This document shows, piece by piece, positions 25,101-35,780 of a stretch of DNA of 64,000 bases. Each line of letters begins with the position of its first letter. Position 1 is the stretch's first letter. A program made the position numbers and the translations under genes. The notes below the pieces were generated by a model. That model was given only the letters and a program-made list of their open reading frames with translations. It was not told where the DNA came from and did not search any database. Origin of the DNA: Megalopta genalis (lineage: Eukaryota > Arthropoda > Insecta > Hymenoptera > Halictidae). Location of the stretch: NCBI RefSeq assembly GCF_051020955.1, contig NW_027476315.1:124001-188000 (forward strand). Direction: 5' to 3'.

Positions 25101-25285
25101 GCTAAATCATGTGTTTCGCTTGGATTTGAAGCTAACTAGTTTGTTTCGCATGCAGTTGAAGCTAAATCATGTATATCACAAGTATTTTAATCTAAACCAT
25201 TTGTTTCGCATTGATTTGAAGCTAAGCCTTATACGTCGAATTCATTTAAAGCTAAATCATGAGTTTCGCAAGGATTTGAAGCTAA
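22173..25285 (+). repeat. 3,113-bp tandem duplication, copy 2
   Basis: This is the second copy. The fusion point is in the B monomer near 22171-22181. The sequence left of it (CATGAGTTTCGCAAGG then GAAGCTAACTCG) is the same as at about 25261-25285, and the sequence right of it (TTTGTTTCGCATGG then GAAGCTAAGCCTTCAAC) is the same as at about 19060. That is the signature of one unequal exchange between two B monomers. After about 25288 the sequence continues with TTTTTTCGCATGC, as it does at about 13087, which is probably the ancestral right neighbour. Confidence 0.95.
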
Positions 25286-28137
25286 CTCGTTTTTTTCGCA
25301 TGCAGTTGAAGCTGAATTATGTATATCATAAGTATTTGAAGCTTAACCATTTGTTGCTCATGTATTTGAAGCTTCTACTTCGCATTGATTTGAAGCTAAA
25401 TCATGTGATTCGCATGGATTTGAACCTCACTCGTTTGTTTCGCCTGCATTTGAAGCTATATCGTTTATGTCGCAAGTATTTCAAACTAAATCGTTTGTTT
25501 CGCATGGATTTGAACCTAACTCGTTTGCTTCGCTTCCAGCTGAAGCTAAATCATTTATTTCGTAAATATTTGAAGCTAAATCATTTGTTTCGCATGGATT
25601 TGAAGCTAAACCTTCTACCTCGCATTGATTTCAATATAAGACATGTGTTTCGCATGGATTTGAAGCTAACTCGCTTGTTTCGCTACCAGTAGAAGCTAAA
25701 TCATTTATATCGTAAGTAGTAGAAGCAAAATCATTTGTTTCGAATGGATTCGAAGCTAAACCTTCCACTTCGCATTGATTTGAAGCTAAATCAGGTGTTT
25801 CGCATGCATTTGAAGCTATATCTTCTATTCCGCAGTGATTCGAAGAGAAATCATGGGTTTCGCATGGGTTTGAAGCTAACTCGCTTGTTTCGCTTCCAGT
25901 TGCAGCTAAATCATATATATCGCAAGTATTTGGAGCTAAATCATTTGTTTCGCATGGATTTGAAGCTAAACCTTCTACTTCGCATTGACTTGAAGCTAAA
26001 TCTCTTGTTTCGCATGCTGTTGAAGCTAAATCATGTATGTCACAAGTATTTGAAGCTGAACCATTCGTTGCTCATGTATTTGAAGCTTCTACTTCGCATT
26101 GATTTGAAGTTAAATCGTGTGTTTCGCATGGATTTGAAGCTAACTCGCTTGTTTCGCTTACAGTAGAAGCTAAATCATTTATATCGTAAGTATTAGAAGC
26201 TAAATCATTTGTTTCGAATGGATTCGAAGCTAAACCTTCCACTTCGCATTGATTCGAAGAGAAATCATGGGTTTCGCATGGATTTGAAGCTAACTCGCTT
26301 GTTTCGCTTCCAGTTGCAGCTAAATCATATATATCGCAAGTATTTGGAGCTAAATCATTTGTTTCGCATGGATTCGAAGCTAAACCTTCTACTTCGCATT
26401 GATTTGAAGCTAAGTCATGTGATTCGTATGGATTTCAATCTAACTCGTTTGCTTCGCATGCAGTTGAAGCTAAATCATTTATTTTGCAAGTATTAGAAGC
26501 TAAATCATTTGTTTCGCATAGATTCCAAGCTAAACCTTCTACTTCGCATTGATTTGAAGCTAAATCATGTGTTTCGCATGCATTTGAAGCTATATCTTCT
26601 ATTCCGCATTGATTTGAAGTTAAATCATCTGTTTCGCATGGATTTGAAGATAAGCCTTCAACTTCGCATGGACTTGAAGCTAAATCATGTGTTTCGCATG
26701 CATTTGAAGCTAAATCATGTATATCACAAGTATTTGAAGCTGAACCATTTATTTCTCATGTATTTGAAGCAAAGCCTTCTACTTCGCATTGATTTGAAGA
26801 TAAATCATGTGATTCGCTCTAATTTGAAGCTAAATCATGTGTTTCGCATGGATTTGAAGCTAACTCGTTTGTCTCGCCTGCATTTGAAGCTAAATCATGT
26901 ATATCACAAGTATTTGAAGCTAAACCATTTGTTTCGCATGGATTTGATGCGAAGCCTTCTACTTCGCATTGATTTGAAGCTAAACCAAGTGTTCCGCTAG
27001 GATTTGAAGATAAGCCATCTACTTCGCTTTGATATTAATCTAAATCATGTGTCTCGCATTGATTTGAAGCTAAATCATGTTTTTCGCATGGATTTAAAGC
27101 TAACTCGTTTGTTTCGACTGCATTTGAAGCTATTTCATTTAAACCGCAAGTATTTGAAGGAATATCATTTTCTTCGCCTGGATTTGAAGATAAGCCATCT
27201 ACTTGGCATTGATTTGAAGCTAAATCATGTGTTTCGCTTCGATTTGCAGCTAACTCGATTGCAACGCATGCAGTTGAAGCTAAATTATGTATATCACAAG
27301 TATTTGAAGCTAAACCATTTGTTTCGCATGGATTTGAAGCTAACTCGCTTGCTTCGCATGCAGTGGAAACTAAATTATGTATATCACAAGTATTTGAAGC
27401 TAAACCATTTGCTTCGCATGATTATTAAGGTAAATCACGTGTTACGCACGGATTTGAAACTAACTCGGTTGTTTCGCCTGGATTTGAATCTAAATCATGT
27501 ATATCACAAATATTTGAAGCTGAACCAATTGTTTCGCATGCATTTGTAACTAAGCCTTCTACTTCGCAATGATTTGAAGCTGAATCATGTGTTTCACATG
27601 CAGTTGAAGCTTAATCATGTATATCACAAGTATTTTCAGCTGAACCATTTGCTACGCATGAATATTAATCTAAGCCATGTGTTTCGCACGGATTTGAAGC
27701 TATGCCTTCTACTTCGCATTGATTTGAATCTAAATCATGTGCTTCCCCTGGATTTGAAGCTAACTCGCTTGTTTCACATACAGTTGAAGCTAAATCATGT
27801 ATACACATGTATTTGATGCTAAACCATATGTTTCTCTTGGATTTGAAGCTAACTCGTATGTTTCGCGTGCAGTTGAAGCTAAATCATGTATTTCACAAGT
27901 ATTTGAAGTTAAACCATTTGATTCAAATGGATTTGAAGCTAAGCCTACTACTTTGGATTGTTTTGAAGCTAAATCATGTGTTTCGCATGGATTTGTAGCT
28001 AACTCGTTTGTTTCGCACGCAGTTGACGCTAAATCGTGTATATCACGATTATTTGAAGCTATTCCATTTGATTCGCATGGATTTGAGACGAAGCCTTCTG
28101 CTTCGCATTGAGTTGAAGCTGAAACATGCATTTCGCA
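25286..28137 (+). repeat. Mixed-monomer segment
   Basis: The ordering is less regular here. Monomers such as TCGTTTATGTCGCAAG, TCATTTATTTCGTAAATA, GTAGTAGAAGC and CGCTTCCAGTTGCAGC are largely private to 25.4-26.5 kb. About 25730-25770 and 25850-25950 recur at 26200-26340 with an intervening loss of about 120 bases. A six-base deletion monomer (GAAGCTTCTACTTCGC) sits near 25371 and 26087. From 26.5 kb, A-B-C-D-E order partly returns. A divergent run near 27570-27830 contains TCATGTATACACATG and a run of monomers changed at the TCGC position. No unique insert is present. Confidence 0.8.
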
Positions 28138-28330
28138 TGGATTTGAAGCTAACTCGTTTTTTTCGCCTGCATTTGGAGCTATATCACTTATATTCGCCAG
28201 TATTTGAAGGTCAATCATTCGTTTCGCATGGATTTGAAGCTAACTCGTTTGTTTCGCCTGCATTTGAAGCTATATCACTTATATTCGCAAGTATTTGAAG
28301 GTCAATCATTCGTTTCGCATGGATTTGAAG
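28138..28330 (+). repeat. About 2.1 tandem copies of a 91-bp unit
   Basis: The unit is B-type (TCGCCTGC end), a 31-base H monomer (TTATATTCGC) and a GAAGGTCAATCATTCG monomer, 30+31+30 bases. TATTTGAAGGTCAATC at 28201 recurs at 28292. Because 91 is not a multiple of 3, each unit shifts the reading frame by one base. Confidence 0.92.
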
Positions 28331-28824
28331 CTAATCCTTCTACTTCGCATTCATTTGAACCTAAATCATGCGTTTCGCATGGATTTCAAGCTATATCACT
28401 TATATTCGCAAGTATTTGAAGTTCAATCAATCGTTTCGCATCGATTCGAAGCTAATCCTTCTACTTCGGATTGTTTTGAAGCTAAATCATGTGTTTCGCA
28501 TGGATTTGTAGCTAAGTCGTTTGATTCGCCTGCATTTGAAGCTATATCACTTATATGGCAAGTGTTTGAAGCTAAATCATTTGTGTCGCATGGGTTTGAA
28601 GCTAAGCCTTCTACTTCGGATGGATTTGAAGCTAAATCATGCGTTTCGCTTGGATTTAAAACTAACTTGTTTGTTTCGCATGCAGTTGAAACTAAATCAT
28701 GTATATCACAAGTATTTGAAGCAAAACCATTTGTTTCGCATGAATATTAAGCTGAACCATGTGTTTCGAATGAATTTGAAGCTAAATCATGTGTTTCACT
28801 TGGATTTGAAGCTAACTCGATTGT
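28331..28824 (+). repeat. Transition segment with H monomers
   Basis: This stretch contains further H monomers (near 28390 and 28540), CTTCTACTTCGGATTG E-type variants and a GATTTAAAACTAACTTG B-type. It has no clean 150-bp order. Its right end begins the braided duplications of 28.8-34.4 kb. Confidence 0.75.
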
Positions 28825-29445
28825 TTCGCATGCAGTTGAATCTAAATCATGTATATCACAAGTATTTGAAGCTGGACCACTTGTTTCGCATGCATTTGAA
28901 GCTAAATCAATTATACGGCACGTATTTGAAGATAAATCATTCGTTTCGCATGCATTTGAAGCTAAGCCTTCTAGTTCGGATGGATTTGAAACTAAATCAT
29001 GCGTTTCGCTTGGATTTAAAACTAACTCGTTTGTTTCGCTTGCAGTTGAAACTTAATCATGTATATCACAAGTATTTGAAGCTGAACCATTTGTTTCGCA
29101 CGAATATTAAGCTAAACCATGTGTTTCGAATGAATTTGAAGCTAAATCATGTGTTTCGCATGGATTTGAAGCTAACTCGTATGTTTCGCATGCATTTGAA
29201 GCTAAATCATGTATATCACAAGTATTTGAAGATGAACCATTTGATTCGGAGCTAAGCCTTCTACTTCGCCTTGATTTGGACCTAAATCATGTGATCCGCA
29301 TGGATTTAAAGCTAACTCGTTTGTTTCGCCTGCATTTGAATCTAAATCATGTATATCGCAAATATTTGGAGCTGAACCATTTGCTTCGCATGGATTTGCA
29401 GCTAAGCCTTCAACTTCGCATTGATTTGAAGCTAAATCATGTGTT
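28825..29445 (+). repeat. Segmental duplication S, copy 1
   Basis: This segment matches copies at about 30.67-31.19 kb (offset 1,779) and about 32.56-33.18 kb (offset 3,739). Private markers are CAATTATACGGCACG (28908), TTCGGATGGATTTG and a ten-base deletion giving GATTCGGAGCTAAGCC near 29243. The copies differ at single positions, for example CTAGTTCGG here and CTGGTTCGG in the other two. Confidence 0.9.
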
Positions 29446-30178
29446 TAGCATTGATTTGAAGCTAACTCATTTGTTTCGCATGCAGTTGAAATTAAATCAT
29501 GTATATCACAATCATTTGAAGCTAAACCATTTGATTCGCATGGAATCGAAGATAAGCCTTCTACTTCGCATTGATTTGATGCTAAATCATGTGTTTCGTT
29601 TGGATTTGAGGCTAACTCATTTGTTCCGCATGCTGTTGAATGTAAATCATGTATTTCACATGTATTTGAAGCTAAACCATTTGTTTCGCATGGATTCGTA
29701 GATAACCCTTCTACTTCGCTTTGATTTGAAGCTAAATCAAGTGTTTCACATGGATTTGAAGCTAACTCGTTTGTTTCGCATGCAGTTGAAACTAAATCAT
29801 GTATATCACAAGTATTTGAAGCTAAACCATTTGTTCCGCATGGATTCGAAGATAATCCTTCTACTTCGCATTGATTTAAAGCAAAATCATGTGTTTCACA
29901 TGGATTTGAAGCTAACTCGTTTGTTTCGCATGCAGTTGAAGCTATATCATGTATATCACAGGTATCTGAAGCTAAACATTAGTTTCGCATGGATTCGAAG
30001 ATAAGCCTTCTACTTCGCATTGATTTGAAATTAAATCATTTGTTTCCCTTGGATTTGAAGCTAACTCGTTTGCTCCGCATGCAGTTGAAGCTAAATCGTG
30101 TATATCACAAGTATTTCAAGCTAAACCATTTGTTTCGCATGGATTTGATGCTAAGCCTTCTTCTTCGCATTGATTTGA
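29412..30178 (+). repeat. Segmental duplication T, copy 1
   Basis: This segment matches 33601-34367 at a constant offset of 4,189 bases. Markers are GTTTAGCATTGATTTG (29447), CACAATCATTTGAAG (29507), GGAATCGAAGATAAGC (29542) and AAACATTAGTTTCGC (near 29974), a monomer two bases short in both copies. About 29545-29942 also recurs at 32034-32431 (offset 2,489). Confidence 0.9.
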
Positions 30179-30670
30179 AGTTAAATCATGTGTTACACTT
30201 GGATTTGAAGCTCACTCGTTTGTTTCGCCTGCATTTGAAGCTTAATCATGTACATCACAAGTATTTGAAGATAAACCATTTGTTTTGAAGCTAAATCATG
30301 TGTTTCCCTTGGATTTGAAGCTAACTCGTTTGTTTCGCCTGCATTTGAAACTATATCACTTATATCGCAAGCATTTGAAGATAAATCGATCGTTTAGCAT
30401 GGATTTGAAGCTAAGCCTTCTACATCGCATTGATTTGAATCTAAATCATGCATTTCGCATGGATTCGAAGCTAACTCGTTTGATTCGCTTGCTGTTGAAG
30501 CAAAATTACGCATATCACAAGTATTTGAAACTAAACCATTTGTTTCGCATGGATTCGAAGAAATGCCTTCTAGTTCGCATTGATTTGAAGCTAAATCACG
30601 TGTTTCGCATAGATTAGAAGCTAACTCGTTTGTTTAACATTCATTTGAAGCTATATCACTTCTATCGCAA
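30150..30670 (+). repeat. Segmental duplication U, copy 1
   Basis: About 30150-30440 matches 31180-31470 (offset 1,030), including the ten-base deletion D monomer near 30279 and 31309, and GATCGTTTAGCATGG. About 30580-30670 matches 31460-31560 (offset 880). The difference of 150 bases between the two offsets means copy 2 lost one HOR length. Confidence 0.88.
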
Positions 30671-31191
30671 GTATTTGAAGCTAAATCAATTATACGGCAC
30701 GTATTTGAAGATAAATCATTCGTTTCGCATGCATTTGAAGCTAAGCCTTCTGGTTCGGATGGATTTGAAACTAAATCATGCGTTTCGCTTGGATTTAAAA
30801 CTAACTCGTTTGTTTCGCTTGCAGTTGAAACTTAATCATGTATATCACAAGTATTTGAAGCTGAACCATTTGTTTCGCACGAATATTAAGCTAAACCATG
30901 TGTTTCGAATGAATTTGAAGCTAAATCATGTGTTTCGCATGGATTTGAAGCGAACTCGTATGTTTCGCATGCATTTGAAGCTAAATCATGTATATCACAA
31001 GTATTTGAAGATGAACCATTTGATTCGGAGCTAAGCCTTCTACTTCGCCTTGATTTGGACCTAAATCATGTGATCCGCATGGATTTAAAGCTAACTCGTT
31101 TGTTTCGCCTGCATTTGAATCTAAATCATGTATATCGCAAATATTTGGAGCTGAACCATTTGCTTCGCATGGATTTGCAGCTAAGCCTTCT
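30671..31191 (+). repeat. Segmental duplication S, copy 2
   Basis: This is the second copy of the 28.8-29.4 kb segment (offset 1,779). It is joined on the right, in an E monomer near 31191, to the U segment rather than the T segment, so the same S block has different right neighbours in different copies. Confidence 0.9.
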
Positions 31192-31850
31192 TCTTCGCAT
31201 TGATTTGAAGTTAAATCATGTGTTACGCTTGGATTTGAAGCTCACTCATTTGTTTCGCCTGCATTTGAAGCTTAATCATGTACATCACAAGTATTTGAAG
31301 ATAAACCATTTGTTTTGAAGCTAAATCATGTGTTTCCCTTGGATTTGAAGCTAACTCGTTTGTTTCGCCTGCATTTGAAACTATATCACTTATATCGCAA
31401 GCATTTGAAGATAAATCGATCGTTTAGCATGGATTTGAAGCTAAGCCTTCTACATCGCATTGATTTGAAGCTAAATCACGTGTTTCGCATAGATTAGAAG
31501 CTAACTCGTTTGTTTAACATTCATTTGAAGCTATATCACTTCTATCGCAAGTATTTGAAGCTAAATCATGTGTTTCGCATGTATTTGAAGATAAGCCTTC
31601 TACTTCGCATTGATTTCAAGCTAAATCATGTGTTTCACATGCTTTTGAAGCTAACTCGAATGTTTCGCATGCAGTTGAAGGTAAATCATGTACATCACAA
31701 TTATTTGATGCTAAACCATTTGTTTCGCATGAATTTGAAGCTAAACCATCTACATCGCATAGATTTGTAGCTAAATCAATTGTTTCGCTTGTATTTGAAG
31801 CTAGTTCGTTTGCTTCGCATGCAGTTGAAGCTAAATCATGTATATCACCG
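31192..31850 (+). repeat. Segmental duplication U, copy 2, and following monomers
   Basis: U copy 2 runs to about 31560. It is followed by A-B-C-D monomers with local variants (GCATGCTTTTGAAGC near 31639, CGAATGTTTCGC near 31658, CACAATTATTTGATGC near 31703) and a truncated-looking order near 31740-31800 (ACATCGCATAGATTTG). Confidence 0.8.
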
Positions 31851-32563
31851 GTATTTGAAGCTAAACCATTAGTTTCGCATGGATTCGAAGATAAGCCTTC
31901 TACTTCGCATTGATTTGAAGCTGAATCATGTGTTTGGCATGTATTTGAATCTAACTCGTTTATTTCGCATGCAGTTGAAGCTAAATCATGTATATCACAA
32001 GTATTTGAAGCTAAAACATTTCATTCGCATGGATTCGTAGATCAGCCTTCTACTTCGCATTGATTTGATGCTAAATCATGTGTTTCGTTTGGATTTGAGG
32101 CTAACTCATTTGTTCCGCATGCTGTTGAATGTAAATCATGTATTTCACAAGTATTTGAAGCTAAACCATTTGTTTCGCATGGATTCGTAGATAACCCTTC
32201 TTCTTCGCTTTGATTTGAAGCTAAATCAAGTGTTTCACATGGATTTGAAGCTAACTCGTTTGTTTCGCATGCAGTTGAAACTAAATCATGTATATCACAA
32301 GTATTTGAAGCTAAACCATTTGGTCCGCATGGATTCGAAGATAATCCTTCTACTTCGCATTGATTTAAAGCAAAATCATGTGTTTCACATGGATTTGAAG
32401 CTAACTCGTTTGTTTCGCATGCAGTTGAAGCTAAATCATGTATATCACAAGTATTTGAAGCTAAAACATTTCATTCGCATGGATTCGAAGATCAGCCTTC
32501 TGCTTCGCATTGATTTGAAGCTAAATCATGTGTTTAGCATTGATTTGAAGCTAACTCGTTTGT
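31851..32563 (+). repeat. HOR segment sharing 29.5-29.9 and 33.4-33.6 kb sequence
   Basis: About 31855-32035 matches 33405-33585 (offset 1,550), with the marker AAAACATTTCATTCGC. About 32034-32431 matches 29545-29942 (offset 2,489). The AAAACATTTCATTCGC monomer also recurs inside this segment near 32463. The order is clean A-B-C-D-E. Confidence 0.85.
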
Positions 32564-33180
32564 TTCGCATGCAGTTGAATCTAAATCATGTATATCACAA
32601 GTATTTGAAGCTGGACCACTTGTTTCGCATGCATTTGAAGCTAAATCAATTATACGGCACGTATTTGAAGATAAATCATTTGTTTCGCATGCATTTGAAG
32701 CTAAGCCTTCTGGTTCGGATGGATTTGAAACTAAATCATGCGTTTCGCTTGGATTTAAAACTAACTCGTTTGTTTCGCTTGCAGTTGAAACTTAATCATG
32801 TATATCACAAGTATTTGAAGCTGAACCATTTGTTTCGCACGAATATTAAGCTAAACCATGTGTTTCGAATGAATTTGAAGCTAAATCATGTGTTTCGCAT
32901 GGATTTGAAGCGAACTCGTATGTTTCGCATGCATTTGAAGCTAAATCATGTATATCACAAGTATTTGAAGATGAACCATTTGATTCGGAGCTAAGCCTTC
33001 TACTTCGCCTTGATTTGGACCTAAATCATGTGATCCGCATGGATTTAAAGCTAACTCGTTTGTTTCGCCTGCATTTGAATCTAAATCATGTATGTCGCAA
33101 ATATTTGGAGCTGAACCATTTGCTTCGCATGGATTTGCAGCTAAGCCTTCAACTTCGCATTGACTTGAAGCTAAATCATG
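32564..33180 (+). repeat. Segmental duplication S, copy 3
   Basis: This is the third copy of the 28.8 kb segment (offset 3,739 from copy 1, 1,960 from copy 2). It shares CTGGTTCGG and GAAGCGAACTCG with copy 2 rather than copy 1, so copies 2 and 3 are the closer pair. Confidence 0.9.
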
Positions 33181-33600
33181 TGTTTCGCTTGGATTTGAAG
33201 CTAACTCGTCTGTTTCGCATGCAGTTGAAGCTAAAGCATGTATATCACAGGTATTTGAAGCTAAACAATTAGTTTCGCATTTATTCGGAGATAAGCCTTC
33301 TACTTCGCATTGATTTGAAGCTAAATCATGTGTTTGGCATGGATTTGAAGCTAACTCGTTTGTTTCCCATGCAGTTGAAGATAAATCATGTATATCACAG
33401 GTATTTGAAGCTAAACCATTAGTTTCGCATGGATTCGAAGATAAGCCTTCTACTTCGCATTGATTTGAAGCTGAATCATGTGTTTGGCATGTATTTGAAT
33501 CTAACTCGTTTATTTCGCATGCAGTTGAAGCTAAATCATGTATATCACAAGTATTTGAAGCTAAAACATTTCATTCGCATGGATTCGAAGATCAGCCTTC
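33181..33600 (+). repeat. Clean A-B-C-D-E HORs
   Basis: About three consecutive 150-bp units, including the reference example at 33312-33461. C monomers end ATCACAGG, and D monomers read ATTAGTTTCGC. Confidence 0.9.
33312..33461 (+). repeat. Canonical 150-bp higher-order repeat (A-B-C-D-E)
   Basis: This is a clean example of the five-monomer unit, with each monomer exactly 30 bases. A (33312-33341) has the middle AAATCATGTG. B (33342-33371) has AACTCGTTTG and ends CATG. C (33372-33401) starts CAGTTGAAG and carries TGTATATCACAG. D (33402-33431) has AAACCATTAG. E (33432-33461) starts GATTCGAAGATAAG, carries CCTTCTACTTCGC and ends CATT. The next A starts at 33462. A, B, C, D and E differ from each other far more than corresponding monomers in successive 150-bp units differ, which is the definition of a higher-order repeat. 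150 bp is close to the 147 bp wrapped in a nucleosome core. Confidence 0.95.
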
Positions 33601-34367
33601 TGCTTCGCATTGATTTGAAGCTAAATCATGTGTTTAGCATTGATTTGAAGCTAACTCGTTTGTTTCGCATGCAGTTGAAACTAAATCATGTATATCACAA
33701 TCATTTGAAGCTAAACCATTTGATTCGCATGGAATCGAAGATAAGCCTTCTACTTCGCATTGACTTGATGCTAAATCATGTGTTTCGTTTGGATTTGAGG
33801 CTAACTCATTTGTTCCGCATGCTGTTGAATGTAAATCATGTATTTCACAAGTATTTGAAGCTAAACCATTTGTTTCGCATGGATTCGTAGATAACCCTTC
33901 TACTTCGCTTTGATTTGAAGCTAAATCAAGTGTTTCACATGGATTTGAAGCTAACTCGTTTGTTTCGCATGCAGTTGAAACTAAATCATGTATATCACAA
34001 GTATTTGAAGCTAAACCATTTGTTCCGCATGGATTCGAAGATAATCCTTCTACTTCGCATTGATTTAAAGCAAAATCATGTGTTTCACATGGATTTGAAG
34101 CTAACTCGTTTGTTTCGCATGCAGTTGAAGCTATATCATGTATATCACAGGTATCTGAAGCTAAACATTAGTTTCGCATGGATTCGAAGATAAGCCTTCT
34201 ACTTCGCATTGATTTGAAGTTAAATCATTTGTTTCCCTTGGATTTGAAGCTAACTCGTTTGCTCCGCATGCAGTTGAAGCTAAATCGTGTATATCACAAG
34301 TATTTCAAGCTAAACCATTTGTTTCGCATGGATTTGATGCTAAGCCTTCTTCTTCGCATTGATTTGA
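33601..34367 (+). repeat. Segmental duplication T, copy 2
   Basis: This is a copy of 29412-30178 at offset 4,189. Differences seen are few, for example GCATTGACTTGATGC near 33758 against GCATTGATTTGATGC, and GATTTGAAGTTAAATC near 34211 against GATTTGAAATTAAATC. Confidence 0.9.
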
Positions 34368-35780
34368 ATCTAAATCATGTGTTTCGCATGGATTTGAAGC
34401 TTACTCGTTCGTTTCGCCTGCATTTGAAGCAAAATCATGTATATCACAAGTATTTGGTGCTAAAACAATTGATTCGCATGGATTTGAAACTAAGCCTTCT
34501 ACTTCGCATTGATTTGAACCCGAATCATGTGTTTCGCTTGTATTTGAAGCTAACTCGTTTGTTTCGCATGCAGTTGCAGCTAAATCATATATATCACAAG
34601 TAGTAGAAGCTAAACCATTTGTTTCGCATGGATTCGACGATCAGCCATCGGCTTCGCATTGATTTTAAGCTATATCATGTGTTTCGCATCGATTTGAAGC
34701 TAACTCGTTTGTTTCGCCTGCATTTGCAGCTAAATCATGTACATCACAAGTATTTGAAGCTAAACCATTTGTTTCGCATGGATTCGAAGGTAAGCCTTCT
34801 ACTTCGTATTGAATTGAAGATAAATCATGTGTTTCGCATGGATTTGAAGCTGACTCGTTTGTTTCGCCTGCATTTGAAGCTACATGATGTATATTACAAG
34901 TATTTGAATCTGAACCATTTGATTCCCATGAATAGTACGCTAAACCGTGTCTTTCGAATGAATTTGATGCTAAATCATGTGTTTTGAACGGATTTGATGC
35001 TAACTCGTTTGTTTCGCATGCATTTGAAGCTAAATCATGCATATCACATATAATTGAAGCTAAACCATCTGTTTCGTGTGGATTCGTAGGTAAGCCTTCT
35101 ACTTTGCATTGATTCGATGTTAAATCATGTGTTTCGCATGGATTTGAAGCTAACTCGTTTGTTTCTCTTGCTGTTGAAGCTAAATCAAGTATGTCACAAG
35201 TATTTGAATCTAAACCATTTGTTTCGCATGGATTCGAAGATCAGCCTCCTAATTCGCATTGATTTGAAGGTAAATCATGTCTTTTGCTTGGATTTAAAGC
35301 TAACTCGTTTGTTTCACCTGCATTTGAAGCTATATCAGAGATATTCGCAAGTATTTGAAGCTAAATCATTCGTTTCGCTGGATTTGAAGCTAAGCCTTCT
35401 ACTTCGCATTGATTTGAATCTAAATCATGTGTTTCGCTTGGATTTGAAGCTAACTCGTTTGTGTCGCTTGCATTTGAAGCTATATCACTTATATTCGCAA
35501 GTATTTGAAGCTAAACCATTCGTTTCGCATGGATTCGAAGATCAGCCTTCTACTTCGCATTCATTTGAAGCTGAATAATGTGTTTCGCATGGATTTGAAG
35601 CTAACTCGTTTCTTTCGCATGCTGTTGAATCTAAATCATGTATATCGCAAGAATTTGTAGCTAAACCATTTGATTCGCATGGATTTGAAGCTAAGACTTA
35701 TACTTCGCATTGATTTGAAGCTAAATCACGTGTTTCGCATGGATTTGAAGCTAACTCGTTTGTATCGCATGCAGTTGAAG
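34368..35780 (+). repeat. HOR segment, moderately diverged
   Basis: A-B-C-D-E order is largely kept, with private variants (AGTAGTAGAAGC near 34601, TACATGATGTATATTAC near 34882, GAATAGTACGC near 34930). H monomers appear near 35326 and 35481. A one- to two-base loss (TCGCTGG) lies near 35376. No non-repeat sequence is present. Confidence 0.82.

Noticed and set aside
19060..25285. 3,113-bp duplication as an assembly error
   Set aside because: Not fully excluded. However, the copies differ at several positions (near 19690, 20088 and 21089 and partners) and share a clean internal exchange point, which fits a real event better than a collapsed or repeated contig piece.
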